The translations under genes and the position numbers were made by a program. DNA of 64,000 bases, taken from contig NZ_CP061033.1 of NCBI RefSeq assembly GCF_014490575.1, positions 62,001 to 126,000 of the forward strand, in the 5' to 3' direction. How positions within the stretch are numbered: position 1 is the stretch's first letter; the number at the start of each line of letters is the position of its first letter. Origin of the DNA: Corynebacterium zhongnanshanii (GTDB lineage Bacteria > Actinomycetota > Actinomycetes > Mycobacteriales > Mycobacteriaceae). Positions 1 through 8,070 of this stretch are shown one piece after another. The notes under the pieces are model-generated. The model did no database searches. It had not been told where the DNA came from and was given only the letters and a program-made list of their open reading frames with translations.

Positions 1-672
1 GGAATGGAATTCGATCGTCTCGTCAAGATTCTGGGTCAGATCGCCATCGGCAATGAAATATGCCGTTTCCGTTTTCGTCATCTTGATCCGGGCGCGGAGG
101 ATAATGCCGGTGAGGCCCATGCCGCCCACGGTTGCCCAGAACAGCTCGCCATCTGGGTCATCTGCAGAACCTTCCGGCTCCAGGTGCAGGACGCGGCCGT
201 CGGCCACCAGCAGTTCCATGGAGATCACATGGTTGCCGAAGGAACCCGCAGAGTGGTGATTTTTGCCGTGAATATCTGGACCAATTGCGCCACCAATTGT
301 GACCTGACGGGTGCCCGGCAACACAGGAACCCATAGACCATAAGGCAGGGCAGCCTTCATCAATTGATCCAACGTCACACCGGCATCCACATCAACAATG
401 GCCGAATCCGGGTCAATGGAATGAATATGATTCAGCTGCTGCATGTCGATCACCAAGCCGCCGGCATTCAGCGCAGGATCGCCATAAGAACGGCCCATGC
501 CGCGGGCAATCACGCCGCGCTGTAAATGGGACGGCTTATCCGCATTGTCATCTGCGACCTGGGCAACTGCCTGGGAGATGACCTCAATATCGGGAGTGGA
601 CAAAACCTCTGCGGTGGATGGCTGCGTTCGGCCCCAACCGGTCAGAGTCTTCGTGCTGGTATGCAAAGTCAT
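1..672 (-). CDS. dprE1: DprE1, decaprenylphosphoryl-beta-D-ribose 2'-oxidase (partial, cut by window edge)
   Basis: FAD-dependent oxidase that, with DprE2, epimerises decaprenylphosphoryl-ribose to decaprenylphosphoryl-arabinose, the arabinosyl donor for arabinogalactan and lipoarabinomannan. Only the first 224 codons lie in the window. Reading from ATG at 672 (GGAAG five bases upstream) gives [10 protein letters not shown], then the FAD-domain motif [17 protein letters not shown] (about residues 70-86), [17 protein letters not shown] and [18 protein letters not shown], all diagnostic of DprE1 as I recall the mycobacterial enzyme. The FAD-binding half is present and the substrate half lies outside the window. 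The adjacent GtrA genes fit the known clustering of dprE1 with GtrA proteins. Family assignment is very secure. Confidence 0.95.
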   Translation of the reverse strand, partial: MTLHTSTKTLTGWGRTQPSTAEVLSTPDIEVISQAVAQVADDNADKPSHLQRGVIARGMGRSYGDPALNAGGLVIDMQQLNHIHSIDPDSAIVDVDAGVTLDQLMKAALPYGLWVPVLPGTRQVTIGGAIGPDIHGKNHHSAGSFGNHVISMELLVADGRVLHLEPEGSADDPDGELFWATVGGMGLTGIILRARIKMTKTETAYFIADGDLTQNLDETIEFHS

Positions 673-718
673 ATCTTCCAGACTAGACCGATACAGCCGG
701 AGCTTGGGGGAAGCGGCG

Positions 719-1021
719 CTAGTACAGATCCATTATGTCCCGGATCTCCTTCGGTAGCTCCTCCACGCTGGTGATCTCCGGACCGTCGTAATTCTGCAGA
801 ATCTCCCGGACTATCCGGCGGCTGGTGGAATCCAGAATGGGTAATTCCTGAGCCATCATTCGGGTCATATATTCGTTAAGTGGCAGGTGCGTCCGCGAGG
901 AAGCCTCGTAACTGGATTGCTCACCAACGCCGCCCACGCGGATGGGATGTGCGCGTTGCTCTTCGTCGGCTTGGGTGCGCTTTTTCTTGGTGAAGAAATC
1001 AAAGACTGCCATGAGCTTCAT
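719..1021 (-). CDS. Conserved small hypothetical protein
   Basis: A 100-residue protein, 46 bases upstream of dprE1 and on the same strand, so possibly co-transcribed with it. I do not recognise a domain. It is charged and soluble, with a basic N-terminal patch (TKKKRTQ, residues 10-16) and an acidic helical C-terminus containing [15 protein letters not shown]. The start is uncertain: ATG at 1021 gives MKLMAVF, and ATG at 1012 ([11 protein letters not shown]) is equally reasonable since neither has a strong ribosome site. No signal peptide or membrane segment. The intact frame between two recognisable genes and its non-random composition support it as a real gene. Confidence 0.6.
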   Translation of the reverse strand: MKLMAVFDFFTKKKRTQADEEQRAHPIRVGGVGEQSSYEASSRTHLPLNEYMTRMMAQELPILDSTSRRIVREILQNYDGPEITSVEELPKEIRDIMDLY

Positions 1022-1224
1022 TTATAGCTGTTTTCGCCCGGAACTGCTGCCTGAGCCCGACGTTGTCGCTTTTCCCCCGACGCCGCCGCGTCTCCTGCCT
1101 CACCGTGTGTGCCCGAACGTGCTGTCTCCAGCCGGAGTTGCCGCCTTCACTCGAACTTCCAGCCTTCACCCGGAGTTGCCGGTTTCGTAGGCATTGCGTG
1201 GGCGGGCAGACTAATGTGTGATCC

Positions 1225-2757
1225 ATGCAAGACATCTTCAGCACCGTGATCGGTGCCATTAACTCTTCTTTGTGGACGTGGGTTCTGCCCTGGGTACTCA
1301 TCGCCGCAGGTGTATTCTTTGGTATCCGCACGGTCGTGGTGCAGCTGCGCATGGTGCCGGATATGTTCAAGGCCGTGACCGAACGCCCGGACGGCGGTAG
1401 CTCCGGGGCGGATGAAGACGCCGAATATGGCGGCATTTCCGCCTTCAAAGCCTTCACTATTTCCGCGGCCTCCCGTGTGGGAACCGGAAACGTCGCCGGC
1501 GTGGCTGTGGCTATTTCCGTGGGTGGCCCCGGCGCCGTGTTCTGGATGTGGATTATCGCCATCCTGGGTGGCGCGACGTCCTTCGTGGAGTCCACGCTGG
1601 CTCAGCTGTGGAAGGTTCGCGATGGTGGTGCCTACCGTGGTGGGCCTGCGTACTACATGTCTCGCGGCCTGGGATGGAAGCCTTTCGCGGCGGTCTTTTC
1701 CGTGGCTATTGCCATTACCTTCGGATGGTTCTACAACGCTTTCCAAACCAACGCGATCTCTGAGTCCTTGGCTACGTCTTTTGGCCAGGAGGGTGAGACG
1801 TTCAAGATTCTGGTTGGCGTGGCCGTGGTGCTGGTCTCCGGAATTATCATCGTGGGTGGCGTGCAGCGTATTGCAAAGATGACTCAGCTGATTGTCCCGT
1901 TTATGGCGGTGGCGTATTTGCTGGTGGGCATCATTGTGGTTGTCCTGAATATCGGCGAAGTGCCTGGGATGATTGCGGATATTGTTGGCTCTGCTCTGGG
2001 CTTCCGTGAGGTTGCCGGCGCTACCGTGGGTGCTGCGTTGATGAAGGGTATCCAGCGTGGTCTGTTTTCTAACGAGGCTGGTGAGGGTTCCGCTCCGAAC
2101 GCCGCGGCGACCGCTACTGTGTCTCACCCTGTGAAGCAGGGTCTTGTTCAGACGCTGGGCGTGTATTTCGACACCCTGGTTGTGTGTTCGATTACCGCCT
2201 TCATTATTTTGCTGGGCGCTGATCTGCATACGTTCGGTTCGGATGAGATTGAAGGTGTGGCGTTGACGCAGTCGGCGTTGGCGGACACTGTGGGAAGTTG
2301 GGGTACCCACTTCATTACCTTTATTTTGTTCTTCCTGGCGTTTTCTTCGATTCTTGGTAATTACTACTTGGCCGAGTCCAATGTGGAATACTTGTCCGAG
2401 AAGAAGAGCGTGTTGTGGGGTTACCGCTTGGTTGTTCTTGCCTTTGTTTTCTACGGTGCTGTGGCGCCGTTGGGCACCGTGTTTGACTTGGCGGATACCG
2501 GTGCGGCGGTGATGGTGTTGCTGAACGTGTGCGCTATCGTGCCGTTGTCTGGCATTGCCATCAAGCTGTTGAAGAACTACAACGAGCAGCGACGTACCGG
2601 CGTGGATCCTGTGTTCCATCGTGACATGCTGCCGGAGGCGAAGAACGTGGAGTGCTGGGATGGATCTGATCCTGTTACTCGCCGTAGTGAAGAAGATCGA
2701 CGCCAGCTTGCGCATCGTCATAGCACTGGCGACCGAAAGAGCTTGCGCGAGTATTAA
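1225..2757 (+). CDS. Sodium:alanine symporter, AGCS (AlsT) family
   Basis: Predicted Na+-coupled amino acid (alanine/glycine) uptake carrier in the cytoplasmic membrane. The 510 residues contain about ten hydrophobic segments and AGCS signatures: SRVGTGNVAGVAVAISVGGP (about residues 80-99), SFVESTLAQLWKVRDGGAYRGGPAYY and FSNEAGEGSAPNAAATA (about residues 282-298, the family hallmark). The length is normal. The last 60 residues form a hydrophilic tail ending in EEDRRQLAHRHSTGD. TAATGT at 1212-1217 lies seven bases before the ATG with no Shine-Dalgarno sequence, so a leaderless mRNA is likely (inference). Its stop overlaps the next start by one base (TAATG), indicating translational coupling. 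Two long antisense frames here are shadows. Confidence 0.92.
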   Translation: MQDIFSTVIGAINSSLWTWVLPWVLIAAGVFFGIRTVVVQLRMVPDMFKAVTERPDGGSSGADEDAEYGGISAFKAFTISAASRVGTGNVAGVAVAISVGGPGAVFWMWIIAILGGATSFVESTLAQLWKVRDGGAYRGGPAYYMSRGLGWKPFAAVFSVAIAITFGWFYNAFQTNAISESLATSFGQEGETFKILVGVAVVLVSGIIIVGGVQRIAKMTQLIVPFMAVAYLLVGIIVVVLNIGEVPGMIADIVGSALGFREVAGATVGAALMKGIQRGLFSNEAGEGSAPNAAATATVSHPVKQGLVQTLGVYFDTLVVCSITAFIILLGADLHTFGSDEIEGVALTQSALADTVGSWGTHFITFILFFLAFSSILGNYYLAESNVEYLSEKKSVLWGYRLVVLAFVFYGAVAPLGTVFDLADTGAAVMVLLNVCAIVPLSGIAIKLLKNYNEQRRTGVDPVFHRDMLPEAKNVECWDGSDPVTRRSEEDRRQLAHRHSTGDRKSLREY

Positions 2758-3416
2758 TGGGTGTCATGACTGATTCCACGAGTACGTCCGGTCAGGTTGC
2801 TAGCATGTCGACCACGTCTGCGTCTGTAGATCCTGTGATGATTGCCTGCGTGGTGGATGGGACCTGGGCGATCTGGCAGGTAGAGACTGACCCGGATGTT
2901 CAGGTGGGCGACTTCAGCGGCGCGTGGATTATCGGGCAGGATGGCATCCAGGGTTTTGCGGCGGATGCAGACTGGATTGAGGGGCGCGATGACCCGCTTA
3001 CGATGCTGAAGACGGTCATCCGCTACCCGGTGTTGCCTGTGAATGCTGCCACGCGCTCGGCACTGGAATCTGCTGGGTTTAAGGACGAGGAGATCATTGA
3101 CTGGGCTGCGGTTCAGGACAATGCGCACCAGTGGTTTGACCGTGCTAGGAAGGACTTTTCTGAGGAGTTTCCGGACAAGAAGCAACCTTCGTGGGGTGCA
3201 CCTCCAGAGTGGGAAGAGGCAGAGGTTGCGCCCATCCCAGGGCTCGAGGGTAACGCCGGTGCGGCAGCACGCAGTGCTCTGGCGTTTGCCAGAGCACTGC
3301 GTGGGTGGATTCGGGAGTGGAATGCTTTCGATAAGGTCCGCGTGCGCCGCTTGGGCGCCACGATGACTCTCTATTCTGAGCTTTCAGGCCTCCCGTTTGA
3401 GGCGCCGGTTTCTTGA
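2757..3416 (+). CDS. Hypothetical protein coupled to the alanine symporter gene
   Basis: A soluble 219-residue protein with no signal peptide or transmembrane helix and no domain I recognise. It starts inside the stop codon of the symporter gene, so the two are probably an operon. A second ATG four codons in (MTDSTSTS) could be the true start. After a Ser/Thr-rich N-terminus of about 25 residues there is a mixed alpha/beta region (MIACVVDGTWAIWQVETD, then FSGAWIIGQDGIQGF), and the C-terminus is helical and basic (RALRGWIREWNAFDKVRVRR). Operon position suggests a role linked to amino acid uptake or envelope stress, but nothing in the sequence defines a function. Confidence 0.7.
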   Translation: MGVMTDSTSTSGQVASMSTTSASVDPVMIACVVDGTWAIWQVETDPDVQVGDFSGAWIIGQDGIQGFAADADWIEGRDDPLTMLKTVIRYPVLPVNAATRSALESAGFKDEEIIDWAAVQDNAHQWFDRARKDFSEEFPDKKQPSWGAPPEWEEAEVAPIPGLEGNAGAAARSALAFARALRGWIREWNAFDKVRVRRLGATMTLYSELSGLPFEAPVS

Positions 3417-3530
3417 AACGGGGCGGAAAAGATAGGGCTTTTGGGCGCAGGGCACTAAGATAGGTTCAGTTTTGAGTGAGCTTCAGTAGGTTCACTGTTA
3501 GCCTTCCCGTAGTCGACGCGAAAAGAACAT

Positions 3531-4142
3531 ATGACCAGCATTGAGCAGACCGCCCATCAGGTAGTGGTGGGGCGTAAGCGGCGCATCTTCCGTCAGTTCA
3601 TACAGTTTGGCGTAGTGGGAGCGTCTGGCTTTGTGGTGAACCAGGCTGTGTTCGTGTTGGCGAAGAAGCTCACGGAATCTGGGTGGGATATTCATGTGGA
3701 AGACCCGTTCATGAATCTCCTGGGCAGTGAGTTTCATATGCGCTGGTATCACGTGTTTTCTATCGTGGCTTTTCTTGTAGCGAATATCTGGAACTTCTGT
3801 TTGAACCGTTTTTGGACCTTCAAAGGTGAGCACAAGAATGCTTGGTGGAAGCAGCTTCCTCTCTTCATGGCTGTAGGCGTGTTTGGGTTGATCATCACCC
3901 TTATGGTTCAGACTGCTCTGGTGAATCCCGAATCGCCGATTGCGTTGCCGAGTGACATTTTTGATAATTCCACTGGGCTGCGCACTAAGTCCTACTGGGG
4001 TAACTGCATCGGTGTGATTGTTGCCGTGCCTGCGAACTTTGTGTTCAACAAATTGTGGACGTTCCGGAACGTGAAGGCCAAGCCTGGCACGGTCAAGGCT
4101 GTGAAGCGCGTGGCGCCGCGTACCGCACAGGGCGATAGCTAG
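3531..4142 (+). CDS. GtrA family membrane protein (Rv3789-like)
   Basis: Small polytopic protein of the GtrA/DPMS_TM family, whose members help flip or recruit polyprenyl-linked sugars. The Mycobacterium homologue Rv3789, beside dprE1, has been linked to arabinan assembly. The 203 residues show four hydrophobic segments and both paired family motifs: RQFIQFGVVGASGFVVNQAV near residue 22, and two NxxWTF boxes (NRFWTFKGEHK at about 92-102, and NKLWTFRNVK near residue 172). An extra loop of about 40 residues between the halves makes it longer than the minimal family. A TAAGAT sequence about 75 bases upstream may be a -10 element. A second GtrA gene follows 25 bases later, and a decayed GtrA relative lies at 7873-7983. 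Confidence 0.88.
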   Translation: MTSIEQTAHQVVVGRKRRIFRQFIQFGVVGASGFVVNQAVFVLAKKLTESGWDIHVEDPFMNLLGSEFHMRWYHVFSIVAFLVANIWNFCLNRFWTFKGEHKNAWWKQLPLFMAVGVFGLIITLMVQTALVNPESPIALPSDIFDNSTGLRTKSYWGNCIGVIVAVPANFVFNKLWTFRNVKAKPGTVKAVKRVAPRTAQGDS

Positions 4143-4167
4143 GGGACGAGCCGTGGGAGGCAAGAAC

Positions 4168-4581
4168 ATGGATAAAAAGCTGGTTGCCCTGCTTGATTCA
4201 CAACTGGTGAAGTTTGTACTGGTGGGTGGTTTTTCTGCCATCGTAGACTTTGGCTCTACGGCGTTTTTCACATTTGTGTGCGGCTTCAGCGATGGTGTGG
4301 CCAAGGCGCTGGGCTTTGTATTGGGGACGCTTACGGCTTACTTCATTAACCGGCGATGGACGTTCCAGGCGGAGGCATCCACTAAGCGGTTCATCATCAC
4401 GATGATCACCTATCTGGTGACCTTCGTGGTGCAGTGGGGCCTGTACAAGATCAGCATTCCGTGGTTGGAAGGCTTCGATCTGAACGCGTTTTGGGTGCGT
4501 TTGATTTCCTTTGTGATTGCTCAGGGAACCGCGACGGTTCTGAACTTCCTGATCCAGAAGTTCGTGATCTTCAAAAAGTAG
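4168..4581 (+). CDS. GtrA family membrane protein, second copy
   Basis: A 137-residue GtrA protein with four predicted helices, probably acting with polyprenyl-phosphate sugars in the membrane. Motifs: FVLVGGFSAIVDFGSTAFFT near residue 14, INRRWTFQAEAS near residue 60, and a C-terminal NFLIQKFVIFKK matching the family ending. I place the start at ATG 4168 because GGGAGG (4155-4160) sits seven bases before it; a GTG at 4153 would overlap that ribosome site. It follows the first GtrA gene by 25 bases on the same strand, so they are likely one operon. The pair may be diverged duplicates or a functional heteropair; the sequence does not decide. Confidence 0.88.
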   Translation: MDKKLVALLDSQLVKFVLVGGFSAIVDFGSTAFFTFVCGFSDGVAKALGFVLGTLTAYFINRRWTFQAEASTKRFIITMITYLVTFVVQWGLYKISIPWLEGFDLNAFWVRLISFVIAQGTATVLNFLIQKFVIFKK

Positions 4582-4628
4582 TCCTGCCGATCGAGTGCGT
4601 GAAGCCAGAGAATTAGCGCCCAATACTG

Positions 4629-6032
4629 TCAGACAACTAGAGCCTCACACTGCGGTTCCGAGCACTGAGAACGAATGGTGGCGACCACGCCTTGGCACCA
4701 CGCTGGAACCGAGTGGCGGGCTTGTGGTGTATCCGGATATCGGATCCGTAAATGCATCCCATCGTCATTGGTGACAAACCATGCCATCACGCCATTAGTC
4801 TTGATATCTGCAGATACATGCTGAGGCTCTAATCCTGGCTCGATATCGACTGGAAGTTTTCGATTGTCCAGCCAGGACAGTGCGAACATTCCATCGGTTG
4901 GGGGCATCGCACCACCCCACGGTTCCATAATCGGCGCAAGAGGATAGGACCCTAGCTGGATAGATTCTCGGATAGCCTCCTTGACCCGTGACACACCTTC
5001 GCGATCTAGACTGACCTTTGGACAATCGAGGATTGAATTCGTAATAAACCACCCTAGGGCATTCTCCCACGTCCCAGCAGGGGTAGAAGGCTGTCGGCGG
5101 GAATGAATGGGGAACACAGCACGCACTGGCGCCATCGCCGCCACTGCCAACCCCAACATCGAACAGTTCCGTGTGGCCGCGACATCCTCAAAGCGAGCTA
5201 ACTCTTGGGCATCCAACACTTCGATGACGTCCACTACCTGATCTCGAGGCTGGGATATATCTCCCAGATCGCCGGGAAACACAGGCATGTGCCCGCTTTT
5301 CAGATGCTCATGCCACTTCTCGACAACATGCCTCGGTGCCTCGTTGCGATCTAGAAGCTGCTGAGAATGTTCGCCGAAGCTCAACGTGGGCTCCAGGGCC
5401 ACGGCCGGGTCATTGCCACGTACTATCGCATCAAGCAACGTCGTGAAGTCTCGAATAGTGAGAAGTAGAGACCAGGCGTCTGAGTGAGAGTGATCGAAGC
5501 CGAGCACGATTGTCGCGTCCTCCACATAATCGACACCCGGCTTGCCACCGCCAGTAACTGTTTCGCTATCCAATCGGCCATGAGGGCTATCGTGAACAAC
5601 CACACATAATTGATGCGATGGGCTCGCGAAGGGATTACACTGCTGGTCGAAAATATCTCGGAGGATCAGCCGCGGATCTGACGCTTCGGAGCAGTTGTCG
5701 GCACAAGTACCCTTTTCCAGGCGCCATGTTCCTGGATACACATTGACCACGTGCAGCAGCGGATTGTTCGGATCAACCACCACTGTCCGCAACGTGCCGT
5801 GCTGAGTGATCAAGTGATGGTACGCGGTAGAAATCTGCGCCAGGGTCGCTGTTCGGGGGAGTCGAAAACTGACCGCCATCCAGCTTCCAGCGCGAGGACC
5901 CCGCGCACAGTGTTGCCGCTGGTCAAAACTGATCGGCGGCGATGTTATTCCCGTCCTTGCTTGCGTTTTCACTCCATAGGCGTACACGCTGCCTGGACGC
6001 AGGTGCATGGTATTAATCGTGGTTAGTCGCAT
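4629..6032 (-). CDS. PapA/condensation-domain-like acyltransferase
   Basis: Predicted CoA- or carrier-dependent acyltransferase of the chloramphenicol-acetyltransferase/condensation superfamily, related to the mycobacterial PapA proteins that esterify trehalose and other lipids. The start at 6032 gives MRLTTINTMHLRPGSVYAYG, resembling the PapA N-terminus (LRPGRV). A GTG at 6098 extends the frame but lacks a ribosome site. The active-site motif is FDHSHSDAWS (about residues 178-187), equivalent to HHxxxDG. A late IRYPDTPQAR segment matches the second-subdomain strand. About 467 residues is normal for the fold. It is divergent from the alpha/beta hydrolase and convergent with the GtrA pair. The substrate is unknown; a trehalose-lipid or glycolipid acceptor is an inference from context. 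Confidence 0.75.
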   Translation of the reverse strand: MRLTTINTMHLRPGSVYAYGVKTQARTGITSPPISFDQRQHCARGPRAGSWMAVSFRLPRTATLAQISTAYHHLITQHGTLRTVVVDPNNPLLHVVNVYPGTWRLEKGTCADNCSEASDPRLILRDIFDQQCNPFASPSHQLCVVVHDSPHGRLDSETVTGGGKPGVDYVEDATIVLGFDHSHSDAWSLLLTIRDFTTLLDAIVRGNDPAVALEPTLSFGEHSQQLLDRNEAPRHVVEKWHEHLKSGHMPVFPGDLGDISQPRDQVVDVIEVLDAQELARFEDVAATRNCSMLGLAVAAMAPVRAVFPIHSRRQPSTPAGTWENALGWFITNSILDCPKVSLDREGVSRVKEAIRESIQLGSYPLAPIMEPWGGAMPPTDGMFALSWLDNRKLPVDIEPGLEPQHVSADIKTNGVMAWFVTNDDGMHLRIRYPDTPQARHSVPAWCQGVVATIRSQCSEPQCEALVV

Positions 6033-6078
6033 AATGGAGACACTAGGTAGGAAATGTTTCAGGGAAGGGTCAGGCGCG

Positions 6079-6930
6079 TTGACATTATCGAAACTCACCG
6101 TGGGGAAGTGGCGTATCGCCTATGATCTTTTTTCCGACGCCGGCCTCCACCCCCAACACTCTCACTCCCTTGATCGGCCTCGGGTGGTGCAGCTTCATGG
6201 GCTCACCAGTTCCATGCAGCGCGATCAGGTGTTGGGCTTGAACTTTCTGTCCTCTCTGGGGGAGTTCGAAGGACTGCGCTTTGATGCGCCGGGTCACGGG
6301 CAAACCCGCCTTGTTAATGGGGCCGAGGCCGTTGAGGATGACTTTGTGTGGGGCGCTTTAGCCGAGACGCTGCATGGGGTGTTGGGACAGGTATGGCCTG
6401 AATGTATCGACAAGAATGCGGGCAGTTTTGCCCCTTTGGTGGGCATTGGCCAATCAATGGGGTGTGCGACCTTGTTGACAGCCCAGGTTCGCTATCCAGG
6501 TCTTTTCGACAAGCTCATTCTAGGTATTCCGCCCACGATCTGGTCCACCCGGAGCGAGCGGGCGCACGGATATGAGCTTTCAGCCGCGTATGTGGAGGAG
6601 CATGGCCTGGAGGCCTATTCCGAGTACACACGTCAGGAAACTCTTCCTCCAGCAGTACGTCCTGATCGGCCGCACACGGCTCCCGATGTTCTGGAATCGA
6701 TGCTTCCCATTGTTTACCGCGGGGCCGCCCGCGCGAACCTTCCGCCTCAAGAAGATATTGCGGGTATTGAGTGCCCCGTGCTGATTCTTGGGTGGGTAGG
6801 GGATGCTGGCCACCCTGTGGAGAGCGCGGAAACGTTAGCGGAGGTGCTGCCGCATGCGCAGATGCATATTGCTCGCACGCCGGAGGACGTGGATGCGTGG
6901 CCTCAGTTGATGAGGGACTTCATAAGATAG
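6079..6930 (+). CDS. Alpha/beta hydrolase
   Basis: Predicted serine hydrolase of the alpha/beta fold. The nucleophile elbow is VGIGQSMGCATLL (GxSxG), preceded by an oxyanion region VVQLHGLTSS and an early strand FDAPGHGQTR. The acid residue is probably Asp in GWVGDAGHPV. The final catalytic His is not at a canonical spot: the C-terminus reads MHIARTPEDVDAWPQLMRDF, so only the His of MHIAR is a candidate. I choose TTG at 6079 because GGAAGGG lies nine bases upstream; upstream in-frame starts from 6007 would overlap the divergent acyltransferase gene. The substrate is unknown; ester or lipid turnover is a guess. It ends four bases before glfT1, transcribed toward it. Confidence 0.75.
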   Translation: MTLSKLTVGKWRIAYDLFSDAGLHPQHSHSLDRPRVVQLHGLTSSMQRDQVLGLNFLSSLGEFEGLRFDAPGHGQTRLVNGAEAVEDDFVWGALAETLHGVLGQVWPECIDKNAGSFAPLVGIGQSMGCATLLTAQVRYPGLFDKLILGIPPTIWSTRSERAHGYELSAAYVEEHGLEAYSEYTRQETLPPAVRPDRPHTAPDVLESMLPIVYRGAARANLPPQEDIAGIECPVLILGWVGDAGHPVESAETLAEVLPHAQMHIARTPEDVDAWPQLMRDFIR

Positions 6931-6934
6931 CGGA

Positions 6935-7840
6935 TTAGCTGGGCCGGTTAAAGCGCTCTTGGCGACCTGCCTTGTGCAGGTTGAACCACTCTCGAAAGCC
7001 CTTAACGTCCCTATTTTGCACCAAGAAGAACCACGCAAAGCGGGCATATTCTTGGGGAAGTAGCCGGCGCATTCCCGGCTGGTTCATGATGTAGCCGCGA
7101 TTGCGGTACGTGAAGTATCGTTTGAAATCACTATCGGGATATTGCGTGTGCATCTTCCCACCCAGAATGGGCTTAAACTCGTCGCTGCCGTCCGGGTGCA
7201 GATACGCCGTGGTCAGGCACGTTCCGAATGCCAAGCCGCTGCGCACTAGGCGGCGGTGATACTCCACTTCGTCACCGCGGATAAACAGGCGATAATCCGG
7301 CACGCCGATGATCTCCATCGCCCGTGCGCTGATTAATGCGCCATTAAAGAGGCTGGCGATTCCAGGCAGGAAGTCACCGTCTAATTCATCCCGACGCCTA
7401 CGCCACACCACTCCCTGTCGCAGGGGGAACGCCAGCTTGTCTGGGTCGTCGATATTGCAGACCACCGGGCTGATCTCATCTAGCCCCTCCTTGGCGGCAA
7501 CTGCTTGGAGGGTTGCCAACACATGGGGGCCTTCGGGCCGACCATCGTCATCGGCGCACCATACAGCGTCCGCGCCCAGTCGCAACGCGGTTAAGAAGCC
7601 TAAAGCGAAACCGCCTGCGCCGCCTAAGTTCGTCGCGGAGCCCACGTAGTGGGCGCGTTCCCCCGCAACTTCTGTCACCAGTGCCTCGACCGCAGGATCG
7701 TTGCCGTTATCCACTACGATGATGTGCTGGACATGTGCCCCTTCCTGATTCGCTACTTGAGTCAGGGAGGCTCGCAGAAGGTCCACTCGGTTGTGGGTGA
7801 CAATAACTGCGGCAACTGTATCGGTGGTGCGAAGACTCAT
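6935..7840 (-). CDS. glfT1: GlfT1-like galactofuranosyltransferase (GT2)
   Basis: Glycosyltransferase that adds the first galactofuranose residues to the decaprenyl-linked linker unit during arabinogalactan assembly. Features: GT2 N-terminus VAAVIVTHNRVDLLRASL, IIVVDNGND, GSATNLGGAGGFALGF, and the catalytic WCADDDGRPEGP (DDD near residue 98). Downstream are SLFNGALISARAMEIIG and FIRGDEVEYHRR (acceptor-site EYHRR). These match Rv3782 as I remember it, and the nearby wzm/wzt genes support the call. The 301 residues are full length. The start is ATG 7840 with a weak AGAAG. In related genomes it sits next to wzt; here fadD and LGFP cassette 1 separate them. Confidence 0.88.
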   Translation of the reverse strand: MSLRTTDTVAAVIVTHNRVDLLRASLTQVANQEGAHVQHIIVVDNGNDPAVEALVTEVAGERAHYVGSATNLGGAGGFALGFLTALRLGADAVWCADDDGRPEGPHVLATLQAVAAKEGLDEISPVVCNIDDPDKLAFPLRQGVVWRRRRDELDGDFLPGIASLFNGALISARAMEIIGVPDYRLFIRGDEVEYHRRLVRSGLAFGTCLTTAYLHPDGSDEFKPILGGKMHTQYPDSDFKRYFTYRNRGYIMNQPGMRRLLPQEYARFAWFFLVQNRDVKGFREWFNLHKAGRQERFNRPS

Positions 7841-7872
7841 GGCTTCTAGTGTGCCATGTCGCCACCCTTACT

Positions 7873-7983
7873 GCGCGCATACTCCGCCAGTTCATGCTGT
7901 GTGACACGGGGGAAGTGTCTGGCTTTCTGGTCAATCAGGCTGCGTTTGCATGGTTTGAGAAGCTCATGAACTTTAATTTTGGA
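7873..7983 (+). pseudogene. Remnant of a GtrA-family gene
   Basis: Translation reads ARILRQFM, then SGFLVNQAAFAWFEKLMN, which aligns with RRIFRQFI and SGFVVNQAVFVLAKKLTE at the N-terminus of the intact GtrA gene at 3531. The nucleotide sequence is also recognisably similar (for example ctggctttctggtcaatcag against ctggctttgtggtgaaccag). Only about 37 codons survive, with no start and no downstream GtrA motifs. The similarity stops about 90 bases before the LGFP gene, suggesting that insertion of cassette 1 truncated a third GtrA gene. The remnant is probably not expressed as a functional protein. Confidence 0.7.
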
Positions 7984-8070
7984 AAATCCTGTGCGCAACC
8001 TGTGTGCTGTCTGTTAGCATGGCGTCTATGTAGTACTTCTATACTAACCACTGAGGAGTGTGGGTAGGTC

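Noticed and set aside
1147..2721. 524-codon minus-strand frame opposite the alanine symporter
   Set aside because: His/Arg/Gln-rich translation without motifs; the plus strand is a canonical AGCS transporter.
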